DNA from: Ectopseudomonas oleovorans | GTDB taxonomy: Bacteria > Pseudomonadota > Gammaproteobacteria > Pseudomonadales > Pseudomonadaceae | NCBI RefSeq assembly: GCF_003052605.1 | Contig: NZ_QASO01000040.1 | Coordinates: 1-64,000, forward strand | Direction of reading: 5' to 3' | Length of the DNA stretch: 64,000 bases | Part shown: piece by piece, positions 39,195 to 53,443 of the stretch | Layout: the number at the start of each line of letters is the position of its first letter | Numbering within the stretch: the first letter of the stretch is position 1 | Position numbers and translations under genes: made by a program | Notes under the pieces: model-generated | Seen by the model: only the letters and a program-made list of their open reading frames with translations | Database searches by the model: none | What the model was told of the DNA's origin: nothing

Positions 39195-39638
39195 ATGCCG
39201 CTGCCCGTGGAAATCGCTCGTCAGCTCACCGAAGAACAGATCGCCTTCGTCAAACGCAGCGGCCTCAAGGCCGAGGTGCTGGAGCCAGGATTCGTGCGCC
39301 TGCGCATGCCCCTGCAAGGCAACCAGAATCATATCGGCAGCATGTACGCCGGCGCCCTCTTCACCCTGGCGGAGATTCCGGGTGGCGCCCTGTTTCTGAC
39401 CAGCTTCGATGCCCAGCGCTTCTACCCCGTCATCAAGGAAATGAACCTGCGCTTTCGTCGCCCGGCCACGGGCGACATTCAGGTCGAGGCGCGCCTCTCA
39501 GCCGAGCAAATCGCCCAGCTGGAAGAACAGGCCAACCAGCAGGGCAAGGCCGAATATCTGCTGGAGCTGCAACTGACCGACGGCAGCGGCGAAGTGGTCG
39601 CAGAAAGTCGCGGGTACTACCAATTGCGTTTACGCTGA
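39195..39638 (+). CDS. Hotdog-fold thioesterase-like protein (YiiD C-terminal/DUF4442 type)
   Basis: A 147-residue single hotdog domain. GFVRLRMPLQGNQNHIGSMY leads into AGALFTLAEIPGGALFLTSF, the long central helix of the fold, followed by beta strands. This matches the DUF4442/YiiD-C group related to acyl-CoA thioesterases; the substrate is unknown. Start: ATG at 39195 after AAGGAG; upstream in-frame sequence to 39093 overlaps the repeat region and is not needed. It probably corresponds to a conserved hypothetical gene beside usp in PAO1. Confidence 0.75.
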   Translation: MPLPVEIARQLTEEQIAFVKRSGLKAEVLEPGFVRLRMPLQGNQNHIGSMYAGALFTLAEIPGGALFLTSFDAQRFYPVIKEMNLRFRRPATGDIQVEARLSAEQIAQLEEQANQQGKAEYLLELQLTDGSGEVVAESRGYYQLRLR

Positions 39639-39682
39639 ATGACGCCGCTGCCTGCATTCGCAATCGGTAACAGTCTCCGACC

Positions 39683-39696
39683 TTGCCATAGGTCAA
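39683..39696 (+). promoter_or_regulatory. Candidate Anr/FNR box upstream of the Usp gene
   Basis: TTGCCATAGGTCAA fits the TTGAT-N4-ATCAA dyad in its outer bases (TTG..N4..TCAA). A TAAAAT at 39723-39728 would be the -10, placing the box about 40-45 bases before the transcript start, the usual activator position. Anr control of Usp genes under low oxygen is known in P. aeruginosa; its use here is inference. Confidence 0.5.
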
Positions 39697-39760
39697 AAGA
39701 GCGGCTATCTGAACAGGCACAATAAAATTGCCGAGGGGTATCGGCAGGAGAGCCGTCACC

Positions 39761-40558
39761 ATGTTCAAGCACATTCTTATCGCCCATGACCTGCGCGACA
39801 CCGCTGACATGGCGTTGTGCCGCGCCACGCAGTTGGCGCAGCAGCACAACGCCCGCCTGAGCATCCTGCACGTGCTCGACCCCAGCCAGAGCAGCGAACA
39901 GCACGAAAAGGCGCGCCAAGCGCTGGATCGCAGCCTGACCCAATACACCCCGCCCGGCACCGAGCTGCGCATGCTCAGCGGCAAGCCGTCGGAGGTCGTC
40001 CTGCAACAGGTTCAGGACAGCGGTTGCGACCTGCTGGTACTGGGCGGCCACCATCAGCGCCATGACTTTTTCTCCGGCACCAGCCTCGACCGTATCGCTC
40101 GTCGCTGCACCGTGCCACTGCTGCTGGTCGCCCGCAACGACTTCCAGCCGTATCAACGGGCATTGGCCGCCATCGACTTTTCCCTATGCGCCTGCAGCGC
40201 TCTGGGCCAGGCCTATCATCTGCTGCCTGGCGATGCCGAACTGCATGCCCTGCATGTATTCGAACCGGACAAGGGCACGCCGCAACAGGTCGAACTGCAG
40301 CTGCAGACCCAGCAAGGTCTGATCGATCAGCTACTGCATGACGAAGCGCAGAAGCTCCCGGCCGGAGGTCCCAAGCTGAGCCACGAGGTGCTGCAGGGTG
40401 GCATCCTGCGTAGCCTGCAAGAGCAGATCAAGACGCGTCGAGCAGAACTACTGGTACTCGGCAGCCATGGCCGCAGCGCCTTCTCCCAGGCATTGCTGGG
40501 CAGCCTGGCACAGCACTTCCTGCACAAGGCGCCCTGCGACGTGTTCGTGGTGCGCTAA
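39761..40558 (+). CDS. Universal stress protein with tandem Usp domains
   Basis: A 265-residue cytoplasmic protein made of two UspA folds. Domain 1 (1-135) starts FKHILIAHDLRD and ends with the nucleotide-loop segment LLVLGGHHQRHDFFSGTSL then RIARRCTVPLLLVA. Domain 2 (about 140-265) ends LLVLGSHGRSAFSQALLGSL then APCDVFVVR, with the G-x2-G-x9-G(S/T)-type ATP motif. Same place as PAO1 PA5027, an oxygen-limitation Usp. ATG at 39761 follows GGCAGGAG. The leader carries a candidate Anr box, in line with anaerobic induction. Confidence 0.9.
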   Translation: MFKHILIAHDLRDTADMALCRATQLAQQHNARLSILHVLDPSQSSEQHEKARQALDRSLTQYTPPGTELRMLSGKPSEVVLQQVQDSGCDLLVLGGHHQRHDFFSGTSLDRIARRCTVPLLLVARNDFQPYQRALAAIDFSLCACSALGQAYHLLPGDAELHALHVFEPDKGTPQQVELQLQTQQGLIDQLLHDEAQKLPAGGPKLSHEVLQGGILRSLQEQIKTRRAELLVLGSHGRSAFSQALLGSLAQHFLHKAPCDVFVVR

Positions 40559-40606
40559 CGAACAAGGCGCCCGCGGGCTAATGCTGATCAGATAAGTTCG
40601 TCACCA

Positions 40607-40639
40607 CCCCCTCCTACTTGCAGTAGAGGGGGCGCTTTT
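40607..40639 (+). terminator. Rho-independent terminator after the Usp gene
   Basis: CCCCCTCCTAC pairs with GTAGAGGGGG (one bulged C) around TTGCA, followed by CGCTTTTC. It lies about 50 bases after the Usp stop. Confidence 0.75.
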
Positions 40640-40640
40640 C

Positions 40641-40700
40641 GTAGGAGCCAGCTTGCTGGCGATGCTTTTTATGGCGGATCGCCGGCAAGCCGGCTCCTAC
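40641..40700. repeat. REP-type palindrome (GTAGGAGCC..GGCTCCTAC)
   Basis: Arms 40641-40663 and 40678-40700 (23 bases each, two mismatches) pair around a 14-base loop. GTAGGAGC-type hairpins are the classic REP elements of pseudomonads. It directly follows the Usp terminator, between convergent genes. Confidence 0.85.
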
Positions 40701-40771
40701 AAAAATCGAGTGCAACGGCTTAACTGACTGGCATTAGCCCACGGGCGCCTTGATTTATCGCTGACAAACCT

Positions 40772-41542
40772 TCAAGCCTGATTGAGCAGATCGTGCAACT
40801 CGACGAACTGCTGCGTCAGCTTGTGCCGTGCATCCAGATGGATCAGCGGCGTGCACACCTGGTGCGATTCGCGCATCTTCACCGAGCTCATCAGGTTGAC
40901 CGGCAACACCGGCAAGCCCTCGGCGATTAGTTCATCCAGCAACTGCTGCGGCAAGGTCGCGCGCGGCTGGAACTGGTTGACCACGATGCCCTCCACCTCC
41001 AGACCATCGTTATGGTCTTCCTTCAACTCGTCGATCTCGGCCAGCAAGCCATACAGGGCGTTGCGCGAGAAGCTGTCGCAGTCGAAGGGTATCAACACAC
41101 GGTCGGCCGCGATCAAGGCGGAAACCGTATAGAAATTCAGCGCTGGCGGCGTATCCAGATAGATGTGGTCGTAGTCTTCGGCCAGCTCGTCGAGCAGTTT
41201 GCGCAGCTTGTTGATCTTGTGCTTCTGCTCAAGCTTGGGCTGCAGTTCGGCCAGTTCGGCCGTGGCCGTGACCACATGCAGGTTGTCGAAGGGAGTTTCG
41301 TAAATATCGACCTTGCCCTTTTTGGCGAACGGCCCGGACGACAGGGTTTGCTTGAAGAAATCGGCGATGCCCATGGGAATTTCCTCGCCGGTCAGCCCGG
41401 TGAGGTAGTGGGTCGAGTTGGCCTGGGCATCCAGGTCGATCAGCAGCGTACGGTAGCCCTGCGCCGCACTCACTGCCGCAAGATTGCAGGCGATGCTGGA
41501 CTTGCCCACGCCACCCTTCTGGTTGAACACCACACGTCGCAT
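40772..41542 (-). CDS. ParA/MinD-family ATPase (PA5028-like)
   Basis: A 256-residue soluble P-loop ATPase. VFNQKGGVGKSSIACNLA is the deviant Walker A (Lys9, Lys14), TLLIDLDAQANSTHYL is Walker A', and DHIYLDTPPALNFYTVSALI is Walker B. It carries no ParB partner gene or obvious DNA-binding domain, so it is an orphan ParA that may position some other cargo. Start: ATG at 41542 (MRRVVFNQKGG) gives the normal N-terminus; the long in-frame extension to 41965 runs into hemE antisense frame and is not real. It lies downstream of hemE on the same strand. Confidence 0.87.
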   Translation of the reverse strand: MRRVVFNQKGGVGKSSIACNLAAVSAAQGYRTLLIDLDAQANSTHYLTGLTGEEIPMGIADFFKQTLSSGPFAKKGKVDIYETPFDNLHVVTATAELAELQPKLEQKHKINKLRKLLDELAEDYDHIYLDTPPALNFYTVSALIAADRVLIPFDCDSFSRNALYGLLAEIDELKEDHNDGLEVEGIVVNQFQPRATLPQQLLDELIAEGLPVLPVNLMSSVKMRESHQVCTPLIHLDARHKLTQQFVELHDLLNQA

Positions 41543-41654
41543 CGCACACCTCCCTGAGCCTGAGTGACCTCGGATTCTATGCAAAGGCTGTGACAAGCGC
41601 GAGGAGCTTGCCCGGCCGATAGCAAAGAGGCCGCTTGCACGGCCGCTGTTCTGC

Positions 41655-42722
41655 TTATTGGTGATACTGCGCGGACAACTCGTGCACGGCTTCGAAGAAA
41701 GCGCCCGCGTGAGCCGGGTCGACCTCCGGAGTGATGCCATGGCCAAGGTTGAACACGTGGCCGCTACCGGCACCATAGGCGGCCAGGATGCGCGCCACTT
41801 CGGCGCGAATCGCCGCCGGCTTGGCGTACAGCACCGCCGGATCCATGTTGCCCTGCAAGGCGACCTTGGCACCGACACGGGCGCGCGCGCTGCCGATGTC
41901 GCAGGTCCAGTCCAGGCCCAGCGCTTCAGCGCCGGTGTCAGCCAGGGACTCGAGCCACAGGCCACCGCCCTTGGTGAACAGGATCACCGGCACACGACGC
42001 CTGTCGTGCTCGCGGATCAGGCCATCGACGATCTTCTTCATGTAAGCCAGGGAGAACTCCTGATAGGCCGCTGCCGACAGAGCGCCGCCCCAGGAATCGA
42101 AGATCTGCACCGCCTGCGCACCGGCCAGGATCTGCCCGTTGAGGTAGGCAGTGACCGATTGTGCCAACTTGTCGAGCAGCGCGTGCAAGGCTTGCGGGTT
42201 GTCGTAGAGCATGGCCTTGGTCTTGCGGAAGTCCTTCGACGAGCCGCCTTCGACCATATAGGTGGCCAGCGTCCACGGGCTGCCGGAGAAGCCGATCAGC
42301 GGTACTCGGCCATTAAGTTCACGGCGAATGGTACGCACGGCGTCCATCACGTAGCCCAGATCCCGCTCCGGATCGGGCACCGACAGCGCCTCGATATCGG
42401 CCAGGCTGCTGACCACTTTCTTGAAGCGCGGGCCTTCGCCGGTCTCGAAGTACAGGCCCTGGCCCATGGCATCGGGAATGGTCAGGATGTCGGAGAACAG
42501 AATCGCCGCGTCCAACTGCGGGTAGCGATCCAGCGGCTGGATGGTGACCTCGCAAGCCAGCTCCGGGTTCTTCATCAGGCTCACGAAGTCGCCGGCCTTG
42601 GCCCGGGTCGCGCGGTACTCCGGTAGATAGCGGCCGGCCTGGCGCATCATCCAGATCGGCGTGACATCCACGGGTTGCTTGAGCAGGGCACGCAGGAAAC
42701 GGTCGTTCTTCAGGGCGGTCAT
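41655..42722 (-). CDS. hemE: Uroporphyrinogen decarboxylase HemE
   Basis: A 355-residue cofactor-free enzyme that converts uroporphyrinogen III to coproporphyrinogen III in heme synthesis. [20 protein letters not shown] with [10 protein letters not shown] is the substrate-binding N-terminal signature, [18 protein letters not shown] carries the catalytic Asp, and [15 protein letters not shown] and [15 protein letters not shown] follow. Start: ATG at 42722; a longer frame to 42791 has no support. Length equals PAO1 HemE. In PAO1 gltD is next upstream, whereas here a dehydrogenase gene intervenes. Confidence 0.95.
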   Translation of the reverse strand: MTALKNDRFLRALLKQPVDVTPIWMMRQAGRYLPEYRATRAKAGDFVSLMKNPELACEVTIQPLDRYPQLDAAILFSDILTIPDAMGQGLYFETGEGPRFKKVVSSLADIEALSVPDPERDLGYVMDAVRTIRRELNGRVPLIGFSGSPWTLATYMVEGGSSKDFRKTKAMLYDNPQALHALLDKLAQSVTAYLNGQILAGAQAVQIFDSWGGALSAAAYQEFSLAYMKKIVDGLIREHDRRRVPVILFTKGGGLWLESLADTGAEALGLDWTCDIGSARARVGAKVALQGNMDPAVLYAKPAAIRAEVARILAAYGAGSGHVFNLGHGITPEVDPAHAGAFFEAVHELSAQYHQ

Positions 42723-42834
42723 GGCGGTTCCGAGCAGAAAACAGTGAACAAAAATTGTGCGCATTGTCGCAGAGCAGACAACAAAAGGCACGGCGTAGGA
42801 CGCCGTGCCGCAGGTTCAGGGGATACAGATGTGG

Positions 42835-43929
42835 CTAGGCGACCTTACGCCGGCGCCCTTCGGCGTCGGCCGTGCGCATGGCCGCCAGTACACTGCGGGC
42901 GTCCACCGGGAACGGCTCGTTGTGGATACTCTCGCCCGGCGCACAGGCCAGCTCCGCGGCGCGCAGCAGCGCTTCGTCGCTGACATCCTGCAGGCCGATA
43001 TCGGCCAGGGTCACCGGCAGACCGATGGCGATGCAGAAGTCGTATACCTCGTCGATCAACGCCGGCTCGCTGTCGCGCAGCATCAGCATGCTCAGCACAC
43101 CGAAGGCGACCTTCTCGCCATGCCAGTAGTGATGGGTTTCAGGCAGCGCGGTGAAGCCGTTATGAATGGCATGCGCCGCAGCCAGGCCGCCGCTTTCGAA
43201 GCCCAGCCCGGAGAGCAGCGTGTTGGCCTCGATGACATGCTCCAGTGCCGGCGTCACCACCTGTTGGCGGCAAGCCTGCAGCGCCAGCGGCCCGTACTGC
43301 AGCAGGGTGTCGTAGCAGAACCGCGCCAGCGCATGGGCGGTACGCGGGCCAGGTCGCCCGGTCATGTTGGCGGCGCCGCGAATGCGGCAGTCCTCGGCCT
43401 CGAACCAGGTGGCCAGGGCATCGCCCATCCCGGAAACGAGAAAGCGCGCCGGCGCCTGGGCGATCACCTGACTGTCGACCAGCACCAGATCCGGGTTGCG
43501 CGGCAGCACCAGGTAGCGTTTGAACTCACCGGACGCGGTATAGATCACCGACAGCGCACTGCACGGCGCATCGCTGGAAGCCAGAGTAGGCACAATCGCC
43601 ACCGGTACGCCCAGCTCGTAAGCCAGCGCTTTGGCAGTATCCAAGGCCTTGCCGCCACCCATTCCCAGCACAACCTGTGGCTTGCTTTCGCACGCCATGG
43701 TCAGCAGCCGGGCGATCTCTTCATCGCAGCATTCTCCGGCAAAGCGCACGCGCTGGCAGTCGATCTGCCCTGCGCAGGCACTGGCCACAACAGCGCCCAG
43801 ATGGTCGTCGGCGAAGGGATCGAGCAAGGCCAGTGCCGTGCTGCCGAAACGCGCTAGCTCGCTGCCCAACTGTTCGAGCGCATTGCGCCCCTGCACATAG
43901 CGGGATGGGAAAATGGCGGTGGTAAGCAT
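42835..43929 (-). CDS. gldA: Glycerol dehydrogenase-type (GldA) iron/zinc alcohol dehydrogenase
   Basis: A 364-residue NAD-dependent group III alcohol dehydrogenase. VVLGMGGGKALDTAKALAY binds NAD, VPTLASSDAPCSALSVIYT is the family segment, and the metal ligands are Asp in VSGMGDALATWFEAE, His in AAAHAIHNGF and His in HYWHGEKVAFGVL. This fits GldA, which oxidises glycerol to dihydroxyacetone, though related enzymes act on other vicinal alcohols. ATG at 43929 follows GAGGAGATTGCC. It sits between hemE and gltD, which are neighbours in PAO1, so it is a lineage-specific insertion (or a loss in PAO1). It probably has its own promoter in 43930-44017. Confidence 0.88.
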   Translation of the reverse strand: MLTTAIFPSRYVQGRNALEQLGSELARFGSTALALLDPFADDHLGAVVASACAGQIDCQRVRFAGECCDEEIARLLTMACESKPQVVLGMGGGKALDTAKALAYELGVPVAIVPTLASSDAPCSALSVIYTASGEFKRYLVLPRNPDLVLVDSQVIAQAPARFLVSGMGDALATWFEAEDCRIRGAANMTGRPGPRTAHALARFCYDTLLQYGPLALQACRQQVVTPALEHVIEANTLLSGLGFESGGLAAAHAIHNGFTALPETHHYWHGEKVAFGVLSMLMLRDSEPALIDEVYDFCIAIGLPVTLADIGLQDVSDEALLRAAELACAPGESIHNEPFPVDARSVLAAMRTADAEGRRRKVA

Positions 43930-44017
43930 GGCAATCTCCTCGATAAAAGTACTGGAGACAGCCTACTGCCGATAACCCTGCGGCCCATTGCCTCAGGTCA
44001 GCAAAGAGGCAGATACG

Positions 44018-44044
44018 ACGAGGCCGGCATCAAGCCGGCCTCGT
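44018..44044 (-). terminator. Terminator-like hairpin downstream of gltD
   Basis: ACGAGGCCGGC (44018-44028) and GCCGGCCTCGT (44034-44044) are perfect 11-base complements. On the minus strand it starts 16 bases after the gltD stop and is followed by ATCTGCCTCTTT, a modest U-rich tail. It probably ends the gltBD transcript. Confidence 0.7.
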
Positions 44045-44060
44045 TCGCTACCGCGCGGAA

Positions 44061-45488
<1,428 letters not shown>

Positions 45489-45513
45489 TCATCAAACCAC
45501 TTCAGGCGCATTC

Positions 45514-49962
<4,449 letters not shown>

Positions 49963-50092
49963 AGGGGGGACTCTCACCAGGCTGCCTAGACTTCAGGCAA
50001 ATTACTTTCTAATTCAATTGCTTAAACCCGAATAACAGGCACGGGCGTGCTTTGCATGGGCAAAAGGGAGGTCATTGTACATATCCACCCAT

Positions 50093-50116
50093 CTCGTCAC
50101 AAATTTTCGTGACGAG
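50093..50116. repeat. 8-bp inverted repeat in the gltB leader
   Basis: CTCGTCAC (50093-50100) and GTGACGAG (50109-50116) pair around AAATTTTC, about 130-155 bases upstream of the gltB start. It is a candidate operator or mRNA hairpin; I do not recognise the factor. Confidence 0.45.
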
Positions 50117-50151
50117 GGGGTGAAAGTTTATGTCGCAAAAACGAAGGATAA

Positions 50152-50183
50152 GACCGCAAGGTCGTGCTAACGACCAGGCGGTC
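50152..50183 (-). terminator. Terminator-like double stem after the damX-like gene
   Basis: GACCGC/GCGGTC (50152-50157, 50178-50183) encloses GGTCGT/ACGACC around GCTA. On the minus strand it lies 18 bases after the stop at 50201 and is followed by TTATCCTTCGTTTTTG. It probably ends the pilM-to-damX-like operon. Confidence 0.65.
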
Positions 50184-50200
50184 ATCTTGGGACAGAGCGT

Positions 50201-51754
50201 CTAACGGCTCATTTCCTGCTGAATGCTACCCAGCGTACGAGGCCAGGGCTTACCGGCCTGCAGCTTGGCGGGCAGGGTTTTCACCGCCGCCTGAGCGGCG
50301 TCGCGACTGGAGAAGCTACCATAGGTCAGCACGTACAGCGGCTGCCCTTGATGGATTTTCTTGAAGTAGCGGTACTCGCTACCCCCCTCACGCACCAGCG
50401 CCTGAATATTGGCCTCCGAACGCGATCCGAGTACCTGCAAGGCATAGCGGGACGCCGGCTGCTGCGCATACCAGTTGGTCGCCGCAGCACCTGAGGCTAC
50501 AGCCGGAGCGGGCGCAGGCTTAGGCGCAGGCGCTGGTTTAGCGGCCGCTGGTGCGGGCTTTGCCGCAACAGGCTCAGGCTGCTTCACTGGTGCAGGTGCA
50601 GGTGCAGGTGCAGGTGCAGCAGTCATTGGCGCAGGCGGCGGCGTGACTGTCGAGGGCTCAGGCGTAGCCGGCGGCTCAAAGTTATCCAACGCTTCCCCGG
50701 CAGCCTCAGCCAGAGGCTGGCGAATCACGGTTTGCGACTCCCCCACCAGCGGCAGAGGCAGTGGTTGACTGGTGCCGGCAAACTCGATAGCTGGCGCACG
50801 CCCCCTCTCTGCAGGAGCTTGCGCAGGCTCCTGAACCTCGGGGGCGGGCGCGGATGATTGCAAAGGCAACGACGAACTGCTGGCCACCGGCGCAGGCGAG
50901 GATGACTCACGCCCCTGCATCATCCAGGCAGCGGCGACGCCAACCAGGACGACAGCCAACGCCAGCAGGTGCTTTTTCGGTAAGGCAAAACCGCCACCAA
51001 CGCCGCGACCGGCAGCACGCTGCGCAAGCATTTGTTCGACCAGCAGCTCACGCGCTTCCTGATTGATCGCTCCAGGCCACCCCTGAGCGCGCACATGGAT
51101 GTCTTCGACCTGCTCATCAGATAACAGATCAATACCCTGACCAGCGCCCTCGAGCCGCTGCGCCAGGTAGTCACGCGTTTCATCTTCGGTATAGGGCTGC
51201 AGCTCGATGGCGTGGTAACACTCCTCGCCATCCGCCAGCGCCTCCAGACGCGCCAGGAGTCCCCGCTCGGCAAACAGGAAAATGTGCGGACGCCCGTCGG
51301 CATTGCCAGCAGCAAGTTCCAGAACGCATTTCAAGGCGGCGTCATCCAGTTGATCGGCATCATCGACGAGCAGATAAACCTCCTGCCCGGTCAGCGCCAG
51401 CTGTGCAACCTGCGCCAGTATCGAGCGCACGTCGGCCTGAGCGATTGCCAACCCCTGAGCCACCTGACGCAGCAGCGCGTCAGCCGTGGTCGCACCCTGT
51501 GCAACGACGATGCTCTGCACGGCCTGCTTGTTGGTACTGGCAACCAGCGCCTGACGCAACAAGGTCTTGCCACTGCCCTCAGGACCGACCACAGCCAGCA
51601 ACAGCTGACTGTAACGCGCAAGATGATGCAATTGCCCAAGCACCGGCTTGCGCTGCGCCGGAAAAAACTTGAAGCCAGGTACTCGCGGCGCAAAAGGGTC
51701 GTGACTGAACTGGTAATGCGCCAGAAAAGCTTCGTCAGCATGCAAACTGGTCAT
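50201..51754 (-). CDS. DamX-like AAA/SPOR-domain division protein
   Basis: A 517-residue bitopic membrane protein. The N-terminal cytoplasmic ExeA/GspA-type AAA domain has LLAVVGPEGSGKTLLRQALV (Walker A) and EVYLLVDDADQLDD (Walker B). A single membrane span lies near residue 270 (HLLALAVVLVGVAAAWMM), followed by a long Ala/Pro/Lys linker and a C-terminal SPOR domain (about 435-515, with WYAQQPASRYALQVLGSRSE and YVLTYGSFSSRDAAQAAVKT). SPOR domains bind denuded septal peptidoglycan. The linker holds a (GGTGCA)5 repeat at DNA level, so its length may vary. It follows aroB as DamX does in enterics and as PA5037 does in PAO1. Confidence 0.85.
   Translation of the reverse strand: MTSLHADEAFLAHYQFSHDPFAPRVPGFKFFPAQRKPVLGQLHHLARYSQLLLAVVGPEGSGKTLLRQALVASTNKQAVQSIVVAQGATTADALLRQVAQGLAIAQADVRSILAQVAQLALTGQEVYLLVDDADQLDDAALKCVLELAAGNADGRPHIFLFAERGLLARLEALADGEECYHAIELQPYTEDETRDYLAQRLEGAGQGIDLLSDEQVEDIHVRAQGWPGAINQEARELLVEQMLAQRAAGRGVGGGFALPKKHLLALAVVLVGVAAAWMMQGRESSSPAPVASSSSLPLQSSAPAPEVQEPAQAPAERGRAPAIEFAGTSQPLPLPLVGESQTVIRQPLAEAAGEALDNFEPPATPEPSTVTPPPAPMTAAPAPAPAPAPVKQPEPVAAKPAPAAAKPAPAPKPAPAPAVASGAAATNWYAQQPASRYALQVLGSRSEANIQALVREGGSEYRYFKKIHQGQPLYVLTYGSFSSRDAAQAAVKTLPAKLQAGKPWPRTLGSIQQEMSR
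50589..50618. repeat. Hexanucleotide tandem repeat (GGTGCA)x5 in the damX-like gene
   Basis: Five exact copies of GGTGCA encode alternating Ala-Pro on the minus strand inside the proline-rich linker. A 6-base unit keeps the frame, so copy-number changes would lengthen or shorten the linker without breaking the protein. Confidence 0.85.
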
Positions 51755-51764
51755 GGATCACTCT

Positions 51765-52868
51765 TCAAGAGTTGGACGACTGAGTCAACGCGACGTAGTC
51801 GCTACGCAGCGTGGCGTCGAGAATTTCACGCGGGTAGTCGGCGGTCACCACCGCCTCTCCCAGATGTTTCAGCAGGACGAGACGCATCTGGCCGTCGAGC
51901 ACCTTCTTGTCCACCGCCATATGCTCAAGAAAGCGCTCGGGCGTCATGTCCCGTGGCGGCACCACCGGCAATCCGGCGGCCTGCAACAGACGCACACCGC
52001 GATCACGCTCCGGCGCAGACAACCAACCAAGGCGATGAGACATCTCCAACGCCATCACCGTTCCAGCGGCAACAGCCTCGCCATGCAGCCACACGCCATA
52101 CCCCTGCTCGGTCTCGATGGCATGCCCGAAGGTATGACCGAGATTGAGCGTGGCACGCACGCCAGACTCACGCTCGTCAGCCCCCACTACGCGGGCCTTG
52201 GCTGCACAGGAGCGCTCGATGGCATAAGTCAGCGCAGCACCATCGAGCGCACGCAGGGCCGGCATATTTTCCTCGAGCCAGGCCAGGAAGGGCTCATCGC
52301 AAATCAACCCGTACTTGATGACCTCGGCTAACCCAGCGGAAAGCTCGCGCTCCGGCAGGGTGCGCAGACTGGCCGTATCAATCAACACGGCCTTGGGCTG
52401 ATAGAAAGCGCCGATCATGTTCTTGCCCAGCGGATGATTGATCCCCGTCTTGCCTCCTACCGAGGAATCCACCTGAGACAACAACGTCGTCGGCACCTGG
52501 ATGAAATCCACACCTCGCTGGTAACAGGCAGCAGCAAAGCCCGCCATGTCGCCGATGACACCGCCACCCAGAGCGATAATTGTCGTACGCCGATCATGCC
52601 TGGCCGTCAGCAGGCCATCGAAAATCAGCTGTAGCGTTTCCCAGCTCTTGAACACCTCGCCATCCGGCAGCACGATCGAGGCGACCTTGAAACCCTCAAG
52701 GGATCGCATCAGCGTTTCGAGATACAGAGGCGCTACGGTCTCATTGGTGACCACCGCCACCTGCCGTCCGCCGATATGGCGCGCGAGCAACTCAGGATCC
52801 GTCAGGAGACCCGCGCCGATATAGATGGGATAACTGCGCTCGCCAAGTTCAACGTGAAGAGTCTGCAT
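51765..52868 (-). CDS. aroB: 3-dehydroquinate synthase AroB
   Basis: A 367-residue NAD- and metal-dependent enzyme, second step of the shikimate pathway. [20 protein letters not shown] binds [23 protein letters not shown] and [19 protein letters not shown] bind substrate; the metal ligands include Glu in [14 protein letters not shown], His in [12 protein letters not shown] and the following [10 protein letters not shown]. The next gene starts 10 bases after its stop, and aroK ends 51 bases upstream, so all are in one operon with the pil genes. Confidence 0.95.
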   Translation of the reverse strand: MQTLHVELGERSYPIYIGAGLLTDPELLARHIGGRQVAVVTNETVAPLYLETLMRSLEGFKVASIVLPDGEVFKSWETLQLIFDGLLTARHDRRTTIIALGGGVIGDMAGFAAACYQRGVDFIQVPTTLLSQVDSSVGGKTGINHPLGKNMIGAFYQPKAVLIDTASLRTLPERELSAGLAEVIKYGLICDEPFLAWLEENMPALRALDGAALTYAIERSCAAKARVVGADERESGVRATLNLGHTFGHAIETEQGYGVWLHGEAVAAGTVMALEMSHRLGWLSAPERDRGVRLLQAAGLPVVPPRDMTPERFLEHMAVDKKVLDGQMRLVLLKHLGEAVVTADYPREILDATLRSDYVALTQSSNS

Positions 52869-52919
52869 GAGGCCCCCAGAATAAAAAGGCCACTAGGATA
52901 GCGCAGTTCGCCCCGCGCT

Positions 52920-53438
52920 TTAACGGGGCGACAAGGCTTCCAGACGCGCAAGAATTTCCTGCACTACCATGCGCGGCGGACGCTCGTCGGTCTCGATGAT
53001 GATATCGGCAACCTCGCGGTAGAGAGGATCACGCGCGGCCATCAGATCCCTGAGCACTTGCGCCGGATTGGCCGTGCGCAACAACGGCCGATTGCGATCA
53101 CGCGAGGTGCGATCAATCTGCTGCTCCACGGAGGTGTGCAAATACACGACTCGCCCTCCCGCATGCAGAGCCTGACGATTCTCTGGACGCATCACCGCCC
53201 CACCGCCAGTAGCCAGCACCAGGCCATCTTGCTGCGACAGTTCGGCAATTACTGCCTGCTCCCGCTCACGAAAGCCCTGCTCACCCTCGACATCGAAGAT
53301 CCAGGGAATATCAGCACCGGTACGCTGCTCGATCTCCTTGTCGGAGTCTTTGAAAGGCACACGCAGTTCTTTGGCAAGCAAACGCCCGATGGTGCTTTTT
53401 CCAGCTCCCATCGGGCCAACGAGGATTACATTCCGCAC
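52920..53438 (-). CDS. aroK: Shikimate kinase AroK
   Basis: A 172-residue P-loop kinase that phosphorylates shikimate. [20 protein letters not shown] is Walker [21 protein letters not shown] binds shikimate (Asp pair and Arg), [15 protein letters not shown] is the second substrate segment, and RNRPLL is the lid Arg region. It starts 5 bases after the pilQ stop. The pilQ-aroK-aroB-damX order is the common gamma-proteobacterial arrangement. Confidence 0.95.
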   Translation of the reverse strand: MRNVILVGPMGAGKSTIGRLLAKELRVPFKDSDKEIEQRTGADIPWIFDVEGEQGFREREQAVIAELSQQDGLVLATGGGAVMRPENRQALHAGGRVVYLHTSVEQQIDRTSRDRNRPLLRTANPAQVLRDLMAARDPLYREVADIIIETDERPPRMVVQEILARLEALSPR

Positions 53439-53443
53439 TTAGG

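Noticed and set aside
40604-40700. Hairpins after usp as a possible CRISPR or attachment site
   Set aside because: One is a terminator, the other a single REP palindrome; no repeat-spacer array or tRNA is present.
40772-41965. Extended 397-residue start for the ParA-like protein
   Set aside because: The added N-terminus overlaps hemE and precedes a textbook ParA start (MRRVVFNQKGGVGKS); not credible.
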